Shown here piece by piece: positions 34,234 through 45,488 of a DNA stretch of 64,000 nt (positions are counted from its first letter, which is position 1; the number at the start of each line of letters is the position of its first letter). The stretch covers positions 5,461,053 to 5,525,052 of the forward strand of contig CM055109.1 of NCBI GenBank assembly GCA_029204225.1. Reading direction: 5' to 3'. The DNA is from Diphasiastrum complanatum. Lineage: Eukaryota; Streptophyta; Lycopodiopsida; Lycopodiales; Lycopodiaceae. A program made the translations under genes and the position numbers. Under the pieces are notes generated by a model. That model did no database searches. It had not been told where the DNA came from and was given only the letters and a program-made list of their open reading frames with translations.

Positions 34234-34316
34234 CATCTTGGTTTCCAAGGGGGCTTGAACTTGGGACCAAAGAAACTTTGGATCCCAAGCTAACCAACTA
34301 AGCCAACCCTTGAATT
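34234..34316 (-). mobile_element. tRNA-derived retroposon (SINE-like), 83 bp
   Basis: On the minus strand it reads like a tRNA gene. GGGTTGGCTTAGTTGG holds a box A (TGGCTTAGTTGG, consensus TRGCNNAGYNGG). AGTTCAAGCCCC resembles box B about 35 nt later, and the tail can pair as a short stem. Perfect 14-bp duplications flank it, the mark of LINE-type target-primed insertion. There is no long tRNA-unrelated body, so it is either a very short SINE or a retro-inserted tRNA pseudogene. I would not call it a working tRNA: box B is imperfect and acceptor pairing is poor. Confidence 0.75.
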
Positions 34317-34371
34317 AAACTCTTTAAATGAAATGAGAATCATGTTGAACCTAATAATTATTTGATCTTAA

Positions 34372-34911
34372 GATCTGATACCACAAATGTCATGTGCCAT
34401 ACCTCTCAATCCAAGCCAAGCAAGCTAGGGAATGGAGGCAACCATCACACCTATGTTGAAGGGAACCAAAGATGAGCAATAACCAAAGCTACCACAAAGC
34501 TCATATCAAAATGAAGCTTCCATTATGGAGAGTGAGGAGTACATGTACAAATGAGTGAGGAGCAAGATCAAGATCAAGATCCTAAGACTCACATTCACAA
34601 AGGAGTAAGGGGGGGGGGGGGTGGAGTTGGAGTTCATGAGCCAAAAGATTCCAAAAATGATGTCTCTTGCATATTTATAGACAATTTCCTCACTTAACTA
34701 AACATAACTAATTTGAGGGATAGCTAGCCTTTTTTCAGCCTTGTTAAATGTATGGCGCTTCTTGGCCTATTATCCTTATTTAAGTACTTTAAAGGGCCTA
34801 AAGAGAGAATTGCCTTACTCTTAAGGCTAATAGCTCCCTTTGGGCCTAACAAAGCTTACATTGCATATTCTCATACATTGATAAGCACTAATGTACTAAA
34901 AGTACATGACA
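34372..34911 (-). repeat. Minus-strand PBS and probable 5' LTR
   Basis: TGGTATCAGATC on the minus strand (34372-34383) is a near-canonical PBS. Four bases away an LTR-like unit of about 524 bp begins (34388-34911) with terminal inverted repeat TGTCATGT / ACATGACA. A 13-base G run lies inside at 34609-34621. No partner LTR was found, so the right boundary is tentative. Confidence 0.5.
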
Positions 34912-35478
34912 TAAAACTTTTCTCTTTTACAAAAATCATGGGCTTAGATAATTTTGGTGTAAGATTTTTTGGACACACATTGTGATTGAGAATGTGCAAT
35001 CACTCATATCACGACTCCAACCAAAGTAGTTTCCATTAAATCCTTACAATGTGCCTCTAAAAACACTTTATTTACTCCATATTTGAAACTTGCCCCCAAC
35101 ATCATAATGCATAATCCATAGCCATATCTCCTTTCCAAAACTTGCTAAACCCACAACAAAGTACAAGTTTTACACTTTTTGGGTCGATATTTAGGATTTT
35201 ACAAGAGACAAACATTTGAAAATTCAACTATAGACATATGTGAAAACCAAATGAATATGCAGTATTTGAGGAAGCCGGCAAAGTATAAGAATGAAACCGG
35301 CATTATTCCTCAAAAACCGATGTCATGGAGTTTTTATAGGTTCTTTTAGATGGGCATATGAACACTTTCATGAGTAATAGAATGGTCTTTAGAAAACAGT
35401 GAAACTCTCAAAAAATGCAGGTTTTTTGAGGATAGCTCAAAAAAATCAGTGTAGTCTGAATGAGAGGTTTGTGTTTGA
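34912..35478. other. Downstream flank of the PLC gene, no other gene
   Basis: AT-rich. It presumably includes the 3' UTR of the minus-strand gene ending at 35479. No clear polyadenylation signal was assigned. Confidence 0.4.
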
Positions 35479-36447
35479 TCAGGTTGAGTGCCTTGCAACA
35501 GTAGCACCAATGCAGGCATCAATGAAATCACTTGCAATTAAATCAGATGCAAAAATCTGAAGGCGATCAGCATACCCTTTCTTGAAGGCTTGCGAGAGAA
35601 ATAATCGAGCAAATCCTCTGATGCGATTTGTTACAGTGTAGACGTCCAGAACAACACTGCTTGTCTGTGGAGTTGCTGTGTTTTCTACTCTGTAGAAATA
35701 CTGCCTGGTTTCATTGGGAGCTTGCTCTGACAAATATTTCATGTTAGCATCGAATTTGGTTTTTGGCATATCTGTGTCTGTCCAGTTATCCCTGAGGTAT
35801 CCTGAGCTCCAAAGAGGACTACCTGGTGCAGGAGCTGCGGATTTGTTTGGCTTCCAAACGCATATTACCCTAGCAGGCAGCAATTCTTCAAGGGTTTTGT
35901 CAAAAACAGATGGATCTTGAGCTACTAGATATTGTCCTAGCTGTTGGATCAGCCACTTATCAAAGTCTGTTGGATCTGCGTACCCGAATTCAGTGCGGAA
36001 TTCCACAATGATGATTTCTGCTTTGGTTTCTGAGAGGAATTTTTTGATGTCGTTAATAACAACGTCCACGCTGTAGCTTTCGAGAATTCCATGGCAGACG
36101 TGCTGGTGGTTGTCCACTCTGATGTCAAAGGCACGCACCCCTGCTACTAGTTGTTCGTACATGGACAGTGTCTGGCACTGTGCAAATGGCCTGGTTATAA
36201 AGGGTATTCCTATCTCGTTTGTTGCGGAATCATGCGTTGCAGGCCACAGAACATCCTTCACTTTCAAACTGCCCAGATTCAAGGCGGACATCCACTCCTT
36301 ATAATTAGTAGTGTGAAAATCAGAGCCAGGAAACTGCGTCCCGTCCTGATTCTGTAAGTCCTGTAACTGTTTTTCTTCGGCGATCACTTGTTTCTCTCGG
36401 GAAATTTGTCCACCCATCACGTCCCCTACCTCTTTGAAAATAGACAT
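35479..36447 (-). CDS. PI-PLC X-domain phosphodiesterase-like protein, 322 aa
   Basis: A single uninterrupted frame. The fold signature is of the phosphatidylinositol-specific phospholipase C X-domain family: EWMSAL (51-56), the first catalytic His in ATHDSA (H72), VRAFDIRV (104-111, ligand/metal residues) and the second catalytic His in VCHG (H119). IIIVEF (145-150) follows, then a C-terminal half ending near VTNRIRGFARLF. Length fits the small bacterial-type PI-PLC and not plant PLCs with EF-hand and C2 domains. No signal peptide or membrane segment is evident, so it is probably cytosolic. Substrate is unknown; cleavage of a phosphoinositide or related phosphodiester is inferred from the two His. 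The ATG at 36447 is the first in frame. Higher GC than its surroundings supports a real host gene. No intron is seen. Confidence 0.9.
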   Translation of the reverse strand: MSIFKEVGDVMGGQISREKQVIAEEKQLQDLQNQDGTQFPGSDFHTTNYKEWMSALNLGSLKVKDVLWPATHDSATNEIGIPFITRPFAQCQTLSMYEQLVAGVRAFDIRVDNHQHVCHGILESYSVDVVINDIKKFLSETKAEIIIVEFRTEFGYADPTDFDKWLIQQLGQYLVAQDPSVFDKTLEELLPARVICVWKPNKSAAPAPGSPLWSSGYLRDNWTDTDMPKTKFDANMKYLSEQAPNETRQYFYRVENTATPQTSSVVLDVYTVTNRIRGFARLFLSQAFKKGYADRLQIFASDLIASDFIDACIGATVARHST

Positions 36448-37715
36448 ACAGGCCTACAATATTAAAGCTCGTAAATATGGATTTTCCCAGGTATCAAATC
36501 AGCACGGCGAGAAGTTACTCCGAATTAGATTACCAACAAGGAAACTCCTGATAATGCCAAGTACAGAGAAAGACAGCATACACAGATAAAAGCAATGAAA
36601 ATAAACGAGCAACAGGCATTGTGAAACAGCTCCCGCGTTGCAAATGCAACGTCTCTGAGTATGGATGAAAGATACTAACACTGCTTTAGACTGGAAGGGA
36701 AGAAGAACCATGCTTATATTATTAAATTAGAAATTTGCTATAAAAAATGAAGTGCTTGCGTTCGTTGAAAAGACAGTAGGAACACAGGCTTTGGATCAAA
36801 CATGCAGAGGTGTAACTTGGCACGGAAATATGCCACCACAGCTCGTAGGCAGCGACAATATATGCTTTTTCCCTGTTCTATTCTAAAAAACTGTTCACGA
36901 ATATACACGAATAGTAAACCATAACCACATTTCCTTGTATCTGTGACCACAATCAGAACGATCCATGGTGGCTTTCTGTCTGAGAGCTCAAGAATCAAAG
37001 GACAAAAGTCAAAGAAGTAACGTACAAATGTTGACGCACTAAAGCTGTTTCCCTTGATATAGGCGTTGCAATATATCAGATATACACATCAAAAAATAAC
37101 AGATCTCATGCTTTGACTTTGATACACACCTTTGAAAACTATAAGTAAACCGATCGGCGACAGGAATGCACTTCTGCAACACCTGCAATAAGAATCACAT
37201 ACGGTACATTCTGTAATGGACGCTTATAGTGCATATATTGGTAGATCTGAACCAGAAGAACATTGCAAAACAGAGAACCTTTACCTGGAGATCCTGCCCA
37301 CTCAGGTGCATATACTCTGAGCCACAGAATAAAGTTCAAACTCCAGACTCCATCCGTTGAGACAGAAGGAACTTCAACTAATGCCTTCAATTCAAGCTGT
37401 AGCAATTGACTCGAACCGCTCAGCAAGAAAAACAGATTCCCGTTCTTAGTAGTTCTTTATCGTCATCATGAGCTCAAAGCAACAACATATAAGGCTGGTA
37501 TGCCCTACAGCTGCATCGTGCAGTGCCCTACTATTTTTTTCCTCAAAAAGCTGCATTTAATCCTTGCCTTACTACTTAGGTCCTTCCTGACATATCTAGA
37601 TTATTAGATCATATCTTGAAGCTACAGAAACCAATAGACCAAGTCTCCTCAACCCTCCTGAGTCTAAGAATAAACAACCCACAAAAGCTCTTCAAATTTT
37701 TTGCGTAGTTCAAAA
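36448..37715. other. Upstream region of the PLC gene
   Basis: About 1.3 kb with no second gene that I recognise. It should contain the promoter and 5' UTR of the minus-strand gene, but no convincing TATA box was placed. Short open frames here lack motifs. Confidence 0.4.
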
Positions 37716-38040
37716 GAATTAGCCATAGCTCTTTGTGAAAGCACTGTATCTAGACATTGACAGATCAACAAGAATTAGCCATAGCTATTTGTGAAAGTAC
37801 TGTATCTAGATATTGACGGATAAACAATATGTCACTGTCAAATGAATGTATCCACACAATGAAAGGGAATTGACCATAGCTGTTTGTGAGATTACTGTAC
37901 ATAGAAAATGTAAGAAAATCATCCGTAGCTCTTTGTAAATCTAACATATCTAGCTGTTTGTGAGATTGCTGTACATAGAAAATGTAAGAAAATCAACCAT
38001 AGCTCTTTGTTAAATTAATGTACCTGGACAATAACAGAGA
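37716..38040 (+). repeat. Degenerate minisatellite
   Basis: At least five related units contain catagctctttgtgaaa or ccatagctgtttgtgag followed by tactgtatctaga or variants. Units start near 37716, 37772, 37866, 37915 and 37953, so spacing varies. Confidence 0.8.
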
Positions 38041-38415
38041 ATTAACATCTTTTTCGTTTTTTTATAACATCCAAGATATATACTACAACAATTCTCTTTT
38101 TCCTTGCCTACAAAAAATTACTCGACATCTTTTTCTTTCAACGGAACTGATTGTAAACTACCACACAAAAAGTAGATATGAGAGAAAGATACAGATATGA
38201 TGTTGTCAAGCGTGGATAAAGAGTAAGATAAGGTTGAGGAAGTTTGAAGGCATATTCCTATGCACGTTTCTAATGAATGAATGACTTTGGAAGGAGTATA
38301 TAATAAGTAATAATACTAAGGGCATTTAACATTTTGCAAAGACTTGTAATGAGTCCTAAGCTTTTGGCGGCTGGCCCCTCCCATCGAACCCGGGACATTA
38401 GGAGGGAGTCCGCAC

Positions 38416-38434
38416 CCCCCCCCCCCCCCCCCCC

Positions 38435-38467
<33 letters not shown>
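38416..38467 (+). repeat. Compound tract C20 - (CT)n - (CA)n
   Basis: Twenty C, then CT for about 18 bp, then CA for about 13 bp, changing without spacers. Confidence 0.95.
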
Positions 38468-38469
<2 letters not shown>

Positions 38470-38587
38470 CATTTTGTGTACCTAGGTGTCGTCAAAAGCA
38501 TGCACTTCCATATGTTCTAGTAAATTTATTTCTCGAATGTTGTGCACACCCCAAAACCACCTTTTAAAACATTCGGGATGTAGGCTT

Positions 38588-38591
<4 letters not shown>

Positions 38592-38651
<60 letters not shown>
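38592..38651 (+). repeat. Compound tract (CT)n - (CA)n
   Basis: About 31 bp CT passing directly into about 30 bp CA, the same order as at 38437. Confidence 0.95.
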
Positions 38652-38656
<5 letters not shown>

Positions 38657-39393
38657 AGGGAGGAGCTAGGGTGTCAAGAGTTCAATCCATTGACTTTATA
38701 GTTTGCACAATAAGAAAAGGTAATTGATACATGGCAAGAAGCTTTGCAATAATTGAAAAACATTAAAAAAAAATAAACATCACATTTAAAAAACCATTTA
38801 AAATTTTCAAAAACGCATTTTAATGCTCAAACTTATCTAGGCATGACACCTCAACGTTTAAAAGTATGAAGTATGCAAGGCTAAAAAGTATGAGCTAAAC
38901 TCTATGACTAAATTGGCTAATAATATGCACCATGTGGCGAATGTTGATGGGGAGGTTTCCCTCATGTGAGAACTCCTTTACAACTACATACAAACTCTTT
39001 TTTGACAAAAGTGAGATAATAGCCCATGCCATGTGAACAGTAATGATATTTGGGGAGTTTTGATAATTGAAAACTCTCTTGGATCTTATGTGTGGTGGGT
39101 AGTAACAAGTACCAAGCACCATGTGGGGTTGTCAAAAATTCCACCCAGTCGCAACTTACATGCAAACTAAACTTTACGACAACGAGTAATAAATGTGAAT
39201 TGTAGGTGGGCAGTTATAAAAAATGGCAATCCTGTTGCATCTATGTGTAGCAGATAGTAACAAGCAGCTACACTTGTACCATAAAGAATAAATATCTTCT
39301 TCCTCAGATGAATAACCTAGTAGATTGACTTAGTGGAGCTAAATATTTTTCAAGATCAACATAACAACATGGTATTCTCAAATTAAGAATCAA
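38652..39393. other. No recognisable gene
   Basis: AT-rich. Nothing supported. Confidence 0.4.
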
Positions 39394-39720
39394 GCAAAAG
39401 ATATTACTATGATGGGTTTCAAGACTTGTTAAGGACACTATGAGTTCTTCATGTTACCCTTTGGTTTAACTAATGCTACTATGACATTTCAACATATGAT
39501 GAACTCTATGTTTCTTCTATATCTAGGAAGTTTGGTATTAGTGTTTGTAGATGATATCTCTTCTATAGCAAGACACTGGAGGAGAATATCGAGCATCTCA
39601 AGACATGATCTTTGAGACATAAGAAGCTCTATAGTACAAAACTAGGAAAGACTCTCTTATACAATAACTCCTCTATCTTGAATATGTCATAATGGATCAA
39701 CAAAGAAAATTTAATTATGA
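39394..39720 (+). pseudogene. Ty3/gypsy reverse transcriptase fragment
   Basis: Translation gives GHYEFFMLPFGLTNATMTFQ followed by MMNSMF..YL...VLVFVDDI, which are RT motifs B and C of gypsy elements (usual form YEF.VMPFGL.NAP.TFQ..MN, FvDDIL). A frame change and a TLEE-IEHLK remnant follow, with stops. Both catalytic Asp of the VDD remain. No other gypsy domain is nearby, so this is an isolated fragment. It is the only gypsy RT that I recognise in the window. Confidence 0.85.
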
Positions 39721-39823
39721 TATAATGAGAGTGGTTGTTGAGTGACCCATACTCATATTTGTCAAACCTTGATAAACCAATAAGACGAGTTTGTTGCATC
39801 GATTGGAGATTCCCAATAAGACA

Positions 39824-40564
39824 TGTGAAAGTATATTGTGTTTCAAGAAAATGATTGTTGGATTATTATACTCATAATCTGATCTTTAATCTATATCCAT
39901 TCATCTATTTAGATTCTATTAAAAAATTTAGATCAATTAAGATCCAAATCCATAAAATGATCTTGGGTTAGAAAGACAACAAATCACCAATCTTGCCAAT
40001 GTAGAAAAGTCAGCATCTACTCTATGAATGAGATGCAAACTCTAATAGATCTTGATCAACCTTCAATCAAAACTTAAAAAGAATTTATTGTCCATACAAA
40101 AATAGTAAGCTACTATATTTCACACGTGTGGATCTGAAAATAACATTTAATGAGCATTCTACACACAAAATTGCAAGGCATCACAAGTATAGTGCACCAA
40201 TGGATAGTAGAACCCAAGAGAACCATGTACAAGCATGAATGAGATAAGAGAGAGATAATGTCTTTTCTTCCCACAAGTTATATCCTTTTATAACAGGTCC
40301 AAACCTAAATTCAAACTTTGGTTTCCTTCCATAATGAAAACCCTACTATGTTTGTGACTAGATTCAATGTCTTTGCTACTCAAATTGAATCTCTCCAAAA
40401 CTCGTGCTCTATAGTTTCCCACACTTTCCAAAAGTGTTTATTCAAATTATTTTAGACTAATATAACTTTGAAAAGTCAAACTGTAAATCTAATATGAAAA
40501 TTGGTCTCAATTGTCAAATATACAAATATGACCAAAATAGTAAAACTAGTTGAAATCTTTCACA
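39824..40564 (-). repeat. 3' LTR of a minus-strand copia, 741 bp
   Basis: On the element strand it starts TGTGAAAGATTTCAAC and ends ATACTTTCACA. The 8-bp ends are an inverted repeat. CACACGTGTG is at 40121-40130. The LTR at 60487-61168 is a relative. Confidence 0.85.
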
Positions 40565-41180
40565 CTCCCTCTTCAACTAGATTAAGCATAGACTTTGAAA
40601 ACACTCCAAGTGAAGTCTTATGCTTCATGAACAAGTCCTTTCCCAATGCTTTGGTGAAGATATCAGCTACACATTCCCTTGAGGACACATGTTGAAGCTC
40701 TACCTCCTTTGCCATGACTTGCTCCCTTACACATTGATATGCCGCCTCAATATGCTTGCTCCTAGCATGAAAGATAGGATTGTTTGCCAACCTTTGGGCT
40801 GGTTGATTTTCACAAAAAGATGATTGGTCTCTCTAAAAAAATCTAGCAAGTGAAGATCCTTGATCATCCTCTTGATCCATACCATCTCCTTTGTGCAATG
40901 TGTAAGAGCTTTGTACTCGGCCTCACTAGATGACAATGAGATAGTGGCTTGATTCTTCGACATCCATGATATAGCTCCATCACCTATGGACTCCTCTTGA
41001 ATAGCATCTCAAAAGGTGTCCTTCCATCCAATATAGCACTCGGCCACCTATTGCACAAGAAATTAGCACACAACAAAGCTTGATTCCAAAATGGCTTATC
41101 AGGGTTAGCACTTAACCTCATGGCTTTAGCACTATCACATAAAGTCCTAATCTTCCCCTCAGCCACTCCATTTTGTTGTC
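40565..41180 (-). pseudogene. Copia integrase end joined to RNase H end
   Basis: From high to low coordinates: QQNGVAEGKIRTLCDSAKAM..FWNQALLCANFLCNRWPSA (the end of the integrase core, with the catalytic Glu) runs to about 40984 and then jumps to MSKNQATISLSSSEAEYKAL and ARSKHIEAAYQCVREQVMAK. The RT is missing, so a deletion joins integrase to RNase H. The reading ends in LVEEGV encoded by the purine tract, with TGA inside the LTR, exactly as in the intact copia. Confidence 0.85.
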
Positions 41181-42914
41181 CCATATTTATGTGAAAAACC
41201 TTTCGCAACCAACCTTGCTTTGTATCTAATATTATGACCTCCATCAGGACCTGTTTTGATCTTGCAGATCCAAATTGCATTTAAATGGTCTTCTTCCATC
41301 AGGTACAGGTGCAAGTGTCCATACATTGTTCTTATATATCGATAACATTTTTTCCTCCATTGCTTGAATCCAATGATCTTTATTTGGTCCATCAATAGCT
41401 TTTTCGAATGTTTGAGGTTCGTTTGTGAAACCACAAAATTCGATGGCTATATTTGTTGAAACAGCATGACCAGACTTTACTGGTGGTTTTCTTTGTCTGT
41501 CAGATCTTCTCGCAGGTTATATAGGTCTCGAATTCAATTCTACATTTTCGGGTTTGACTGATTCTACTTGAATTCGTACTGGTGATTCGAGTATTTCGGG
41601 TACTCGAATTTGAACTCCCTCTGAATCACTTATATGTCCAAATGGTAATTCATATTCATCATCTGCTTGCTTTACTTTTGTTGTTGGTAACTCATAATAA
41701 TTCTTAAGAAATTCATAGTCGATTATGTACTTTGACTCATCGAATTTGACATCTCGAACAATTTTTATTCTTCCAGTTTTGGGTATGTAGACTCGATAAT
41801 ATGAAGAATGTAGCTCGAATCCTACCAGAAAACCTTGTTTTGTCTTTTCAGCAAGTTTCTTTTTCAATTTGTCTAGTATGTGCATATAAACTACGCATCC
41901 AAATGTCTGAACATGAGCCAGATTTGGCTTCGACTTCCACCATATTTCATGAGGAGTTTTGTCCGGTATTCTGGATTTCAGAACATTGAATAATTTACAA
42001 GAGTCACTTCTGAAGGTTATTGACATTCCTGTATCGACTATCTTTGCTACGGATAGAAGATCTTTATCAAGAGTAGGAACATAGATAAATTCTTCCAGTT
42101 TCTTGTCACCTTGATTCGTGTCTAACCACAGTACACCAGTTCCATCAACTACATGCTTAGGTGGCTCTCGAATCAAGTACTACTTCTCAAATTTTTGACA
42201 TAGATAAGCACAAACATATGCTACTAAGTTTCTTGTCATCCTTTCTTCTATTGCTCTGGAACATTCTGCTTTGTCTTCGACAAAATTTGAATATGAAGGT
42301 TCGCTTTAATTCTGCTCCTTGTTCCTGGGATTTTGATAACAGTCTACTGCTGCATGACCCCATTTATGACAATGAATACAATCAATGTTTGGATTCAACC
42401 AACACTTGTCTTTCGTGTGACCTGATCTTTTGCATGTGTTGCAAATCTTCCTATCACTAGAATCTTTCTGTTGTTTTTTTTTATTGTCAATCATTTGTTT
42501 TGGATTCGTCTGAACGATTTCCATTCTTCTTAGACAACTCCCTCTTAGACTTAAACTTCTTCGAAGATTTATTCTTCTGAGTAGATAGAGCTTTTTGTGA
42601 ATCACCATTATCATCATAGCGTTCACGAGCTTCTACTTCCTCTTTGACTCCATCTATCGCCTTTTGAAGTGTCATAGATGAATCTTTCGCCAATAAAGTT
42701 TGAGTTGTGTGGAATGACCTGGGTAGGGCTCGAAGAAAATAGCTAAGCTGTTTTTCCTTTGAGATTGCATTTTCGGTGTCAGAATTCTGCAAAGAGATAA
42801 ACAGATCCTTTATCTTTCGTGCGAAAGTGGTCATATCTTTGCTTTCCCATTGTAGGTAAGTCAATTGGTCCTCCAAGAACATGATTTGATTTTGTGTGGA
42901 ATGACCTGGGTAGG
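41181..42914 (-). pseudogene. Second copia family: gag, protease/integrase parts and RT start
   Basis: Read from 42914 downward: gag with KIKDLFISLQN and LSYFLRALP; two zinc knuckles CNTCKRSGHTKDKC and CIHCHKWGHAAVDC (about 42330-42450); a pre-integrase block (YVPTLDKDLLSVAKI); then, after loss of the integrase core, PDKTPHEIWWKSKPN, FGCVVYMHILD and VGFELHSSYYRVYIP; and finally the start of RT, RYKARLVAKGFSHKYG. There it switches to the first family at QQNGVAE near 41180. Two knuckles and divergent sequence mark a different lineage from the 18314 element. Several frame breaks make it non-functional. Confidence 0.85.
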
Positions 42915-43834
42915 TGTTGCGCCGGCGCCTCAAAGGGCGCTGGGACTTGAGCGGTTTCCCCAACACGCGCTTAAGTCTAAGATTCATCCATCATGCACTT
43001 ACGTAAAAGCCAACTCAGAATCGTAACAAGCTTAACCATTCAGACTTAAGAAAACTGGAATCCCAACCAACCCGAAAGCCAACTCAGAATCCGTCCCCAA
43101 AAGGTAACCAAAGGCAAAGACAAGCCACACATGAAACCCAAGGCATAGTGGTCGCCAAACTGACCAATTGGCATAGCGGCAAGCCCCATGTCGATGACAG
43201 GGACCCTTAGGCGCCAGCGACGCAAAAAGGTTGTAGTAAGGGTCCTTCCACTTGGACCAGTCCCGGAGGCGAAACCGAAATGGTAATCATCCCCAAGGAT
43301 CAACTTTATTAGATTTGGAAGAGGTTACATTCATACATAGACTGACCGGTCTCGGGGCCACCAACACGTGCTGGGCATTGTGCCTGGCTCGTGCTGGTAG
43401 AGGGAGCTGAGACCTGGCGACTGGATTCCTGGCGCTGGTTGAGCTGCCCAAGTTTCTGTCTGCCGGACTCCCCCTATAGTTCTGCTGTGATTCGGCGCAC
43501 CCCCTCTGGTTTGAAACATAGTGCTTTCTGGTAAAGCACGCTTTTTAGGACTTAGTTTTTATTTTGCTGATTAAGCCTGGCAAGCCTGGCAGAATCAGTC
43601 TGGCTCCCGGACATGGGTCCCGGGAGCCGTCCCGGCGGCCGAATCGACCTGCTTTCCTGACTAGGCCATGACTCGAGCTCCAGAGCTAGCTCATGACTTT
43701 GTGACTACTTGACTGGCTCACCACAGGTCGGAGGCTCAGTCCTTGACATTCTAACTTGCTCTGGGACCTTAGGGAGTGTCACCCCTTTGAGTCTTACAGG
43801 GCACGCTGGGTGCACCCAAGTCAGCTTTACAACA
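42915..43834. mobile_element. GC-rich solo LTR, 920 bp
   Basis: TGTTGCGCCG at the left and CTTTACAACA at the right share the inverted ends TGTTG / CAACA. Perfect gtagg duplications flank it (42910-42914, 43835-43839). It interrupts copia gag sequence and has no ORF worth calling. Composition is clearly more GC-rich than its surroundings. A solo LTR left by LTR-LTR recombination fits. The family is unknown. Confidence 0.75.
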
Positions 43835-44192
43835 GTAGGGCTCAAAGAGAATAGCTAAGTTGTTTTTCCTTTGAGATTGCATTTTCGGTTACTTGCATCA
43901 TGATCTCAGGTGTTAAGCAAGTCCTCTTGATCGATGTCATCTTCGTATGGCATGTTGTTGTATATGTTTCCATACACATTGGTGGATAATTGGAACATGT
44001 TATGATATCTAGGGATAGGCTCCATGGGAAGCCGGATTGCTCTCACTAGGTGTGAATAGATCATTACTGACTATGTCTGGTCTAGAAGGCTATATGTATC
44101 GATCATGTCTTTGACTTGGCCATAGTATAGGCCTTCAACTACTCTCCCTCCTCTAACAATTTTGTTGTGCCATAAATCCTTCTATGCTTTCG
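43835..44192 (-). pseudogene. Duplicated copia gag segment and unassigned flank
   Basis: 43839-43890 repeats the gag stretch at 42722-42780 with a few changes, and continues the gtgtggaatgacctgggtagg copy split by the solo LTR. So about 190 bp of gag was tandemly duplicated before the solo LTR's parent inserted. The remaining bases show no clear gene. Confidence 0.65.
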
Positions 44193-45488
44193 CTACCCCC
44201 GATACATCGTCTTGGTGTATTTAAGAAGGTAGAAATCCTCTCCCCTCTCTGTTGCATTGACCGCAAAATTGTCCCCAGTGGACAAAACTGTCAGGGCTCC
44301 CCTCATACATGGGTAGGTTGGTGTCATTATGCATTGGCAAAGAAAAATTAGCAGCGTCATTATCTCCAACGTCATCATCTTCATCGCTGCTAGTTGTCTC
44401 TGACTCTGGCAATGACAGGATAAACAAATATTTCCACTCTTCCACATATTGTCTATTCTTGCATCTTCTCCATTTTGCCCTACAATACATGAATCACAAA
44501 AACATGACAATGTGCAACATCATAGTGAGCATGGACTATCCTGGGAATATCCGTCAACACAATGGAATGAGCGTGAGTCTCTGATGCGCTAACAATTCCA
44601 TTTCACATCACGTTGCACCTCATCCTTGTTGACCAGCTAGAAAAACCTTCATGTACTGCAACTGTGACCTTCTCCTTTTGGCCTAAATGTTTCTCCAGAT
44701 ATGCGACCAGATCTACTGCACATTTTAAGAGCCAGCCGTCTGGTTTCAGCTCCTCGTAAGTGAGAGTTCTCTTGATGACTGCACCCACTCCGTCGTGCTC
44801 ATCTTTTCCATGACCTGAGGTTGAATAATTATGCATCATTTGCAGACTTTTCAAGTGATAATATTTGGCCAAAAAGTGAACAGATTGTTAGATTTTTTTA
44901 TTTTTGTGTAGGCTACAATAAATAGTGCTTGCAAACAGTACCCGTAGTTTCAAACCCGGTGTCCTGTCTAGTACCAATTTGGTAATATATTGGTACTCCA
45001 TAACATTGTATTTTGGTACTACAAGATGGACTATGTAGTTAAAGTCTTATAGTTCAGTACCAATTTTGGTACTATCTGAAGTAACAAACCTGAATTTACT
45101 ATAGAGTCATAATAGTAGATCATGAGGACCCCCAACAAATATACCTAGCCAAGAAGAAGAAAGGCCTTCGAGCTTTGAATTGAGATGCCGCACCGTCTAA
45201 CCACACCCAATGACACTTCAGATTATACCCGTTCTCTTTCAACCAATTGTCATGGAGTAGTAGATAGTGCTTTACAAATAGGTTCTCATGTAGCTTATTG
45301 GGTGATATGTAAAAATGAAGAGTCCTTTCAGCTGCACCTGCAGAGTTTCTGAAATACGTTATGTGCACAAGTATCGTGACCTGATTAGACCACCAATGCA
45401 TGGATTGTATCTTGTTCTGCATCTTGAATGAATAATTCTCCGAAAAGTCAATCACTAAAACAACAATATCCAAAGAAAATTTCAGCAA
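44193..45488 (-). pseudogene. Decayed gene, DFSENY / DGxxSQFK / HGK-DG family (transposase-like?)
   Basis: In minus-strand order the first segment (45488-45120) holds VIDFSENYSFKMQNKIQSMHWW, ITLVHITYF-like and HWVWLDGAASQFKARR. An intron-like gap follows (exon would end before GTCCTCATG). The second segment (about 44870-44603) holds STSGHGKDEHDGVGAVIKRT and LKPDGWLLKCAVDLVAYLE. The third has a Cys motif SCFCDSC. I recall similar three-part proteins in many eukaryotes, repeated and unnamed. The Asp-rich blocks suggest an RNase H-fold (DDE-like) nuclease, which is inference. Stops between segments indicate decay. A retained host gene family is the alternative. Confidence 0.5.

Noticed and set aside
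34234-34316. Functional tRNA gene
   Set aside because: Box B is imperfect, arms pair poorly and perfect TSDs flank it, so it was called a retroposon.
42486-42987. Gag start at 42987 as the true N-terminus
   Set aside because: The first ~24 codons lie inside the solo LTR that begins at 42915, so the start is an artefact of insertion.
45000-45080. Repeated ttggtact/agtaccaa words as a hairpin
   Set aside because: The inverted copies do not match through the centre and lie in AT-rich DNA. Weak by eye.
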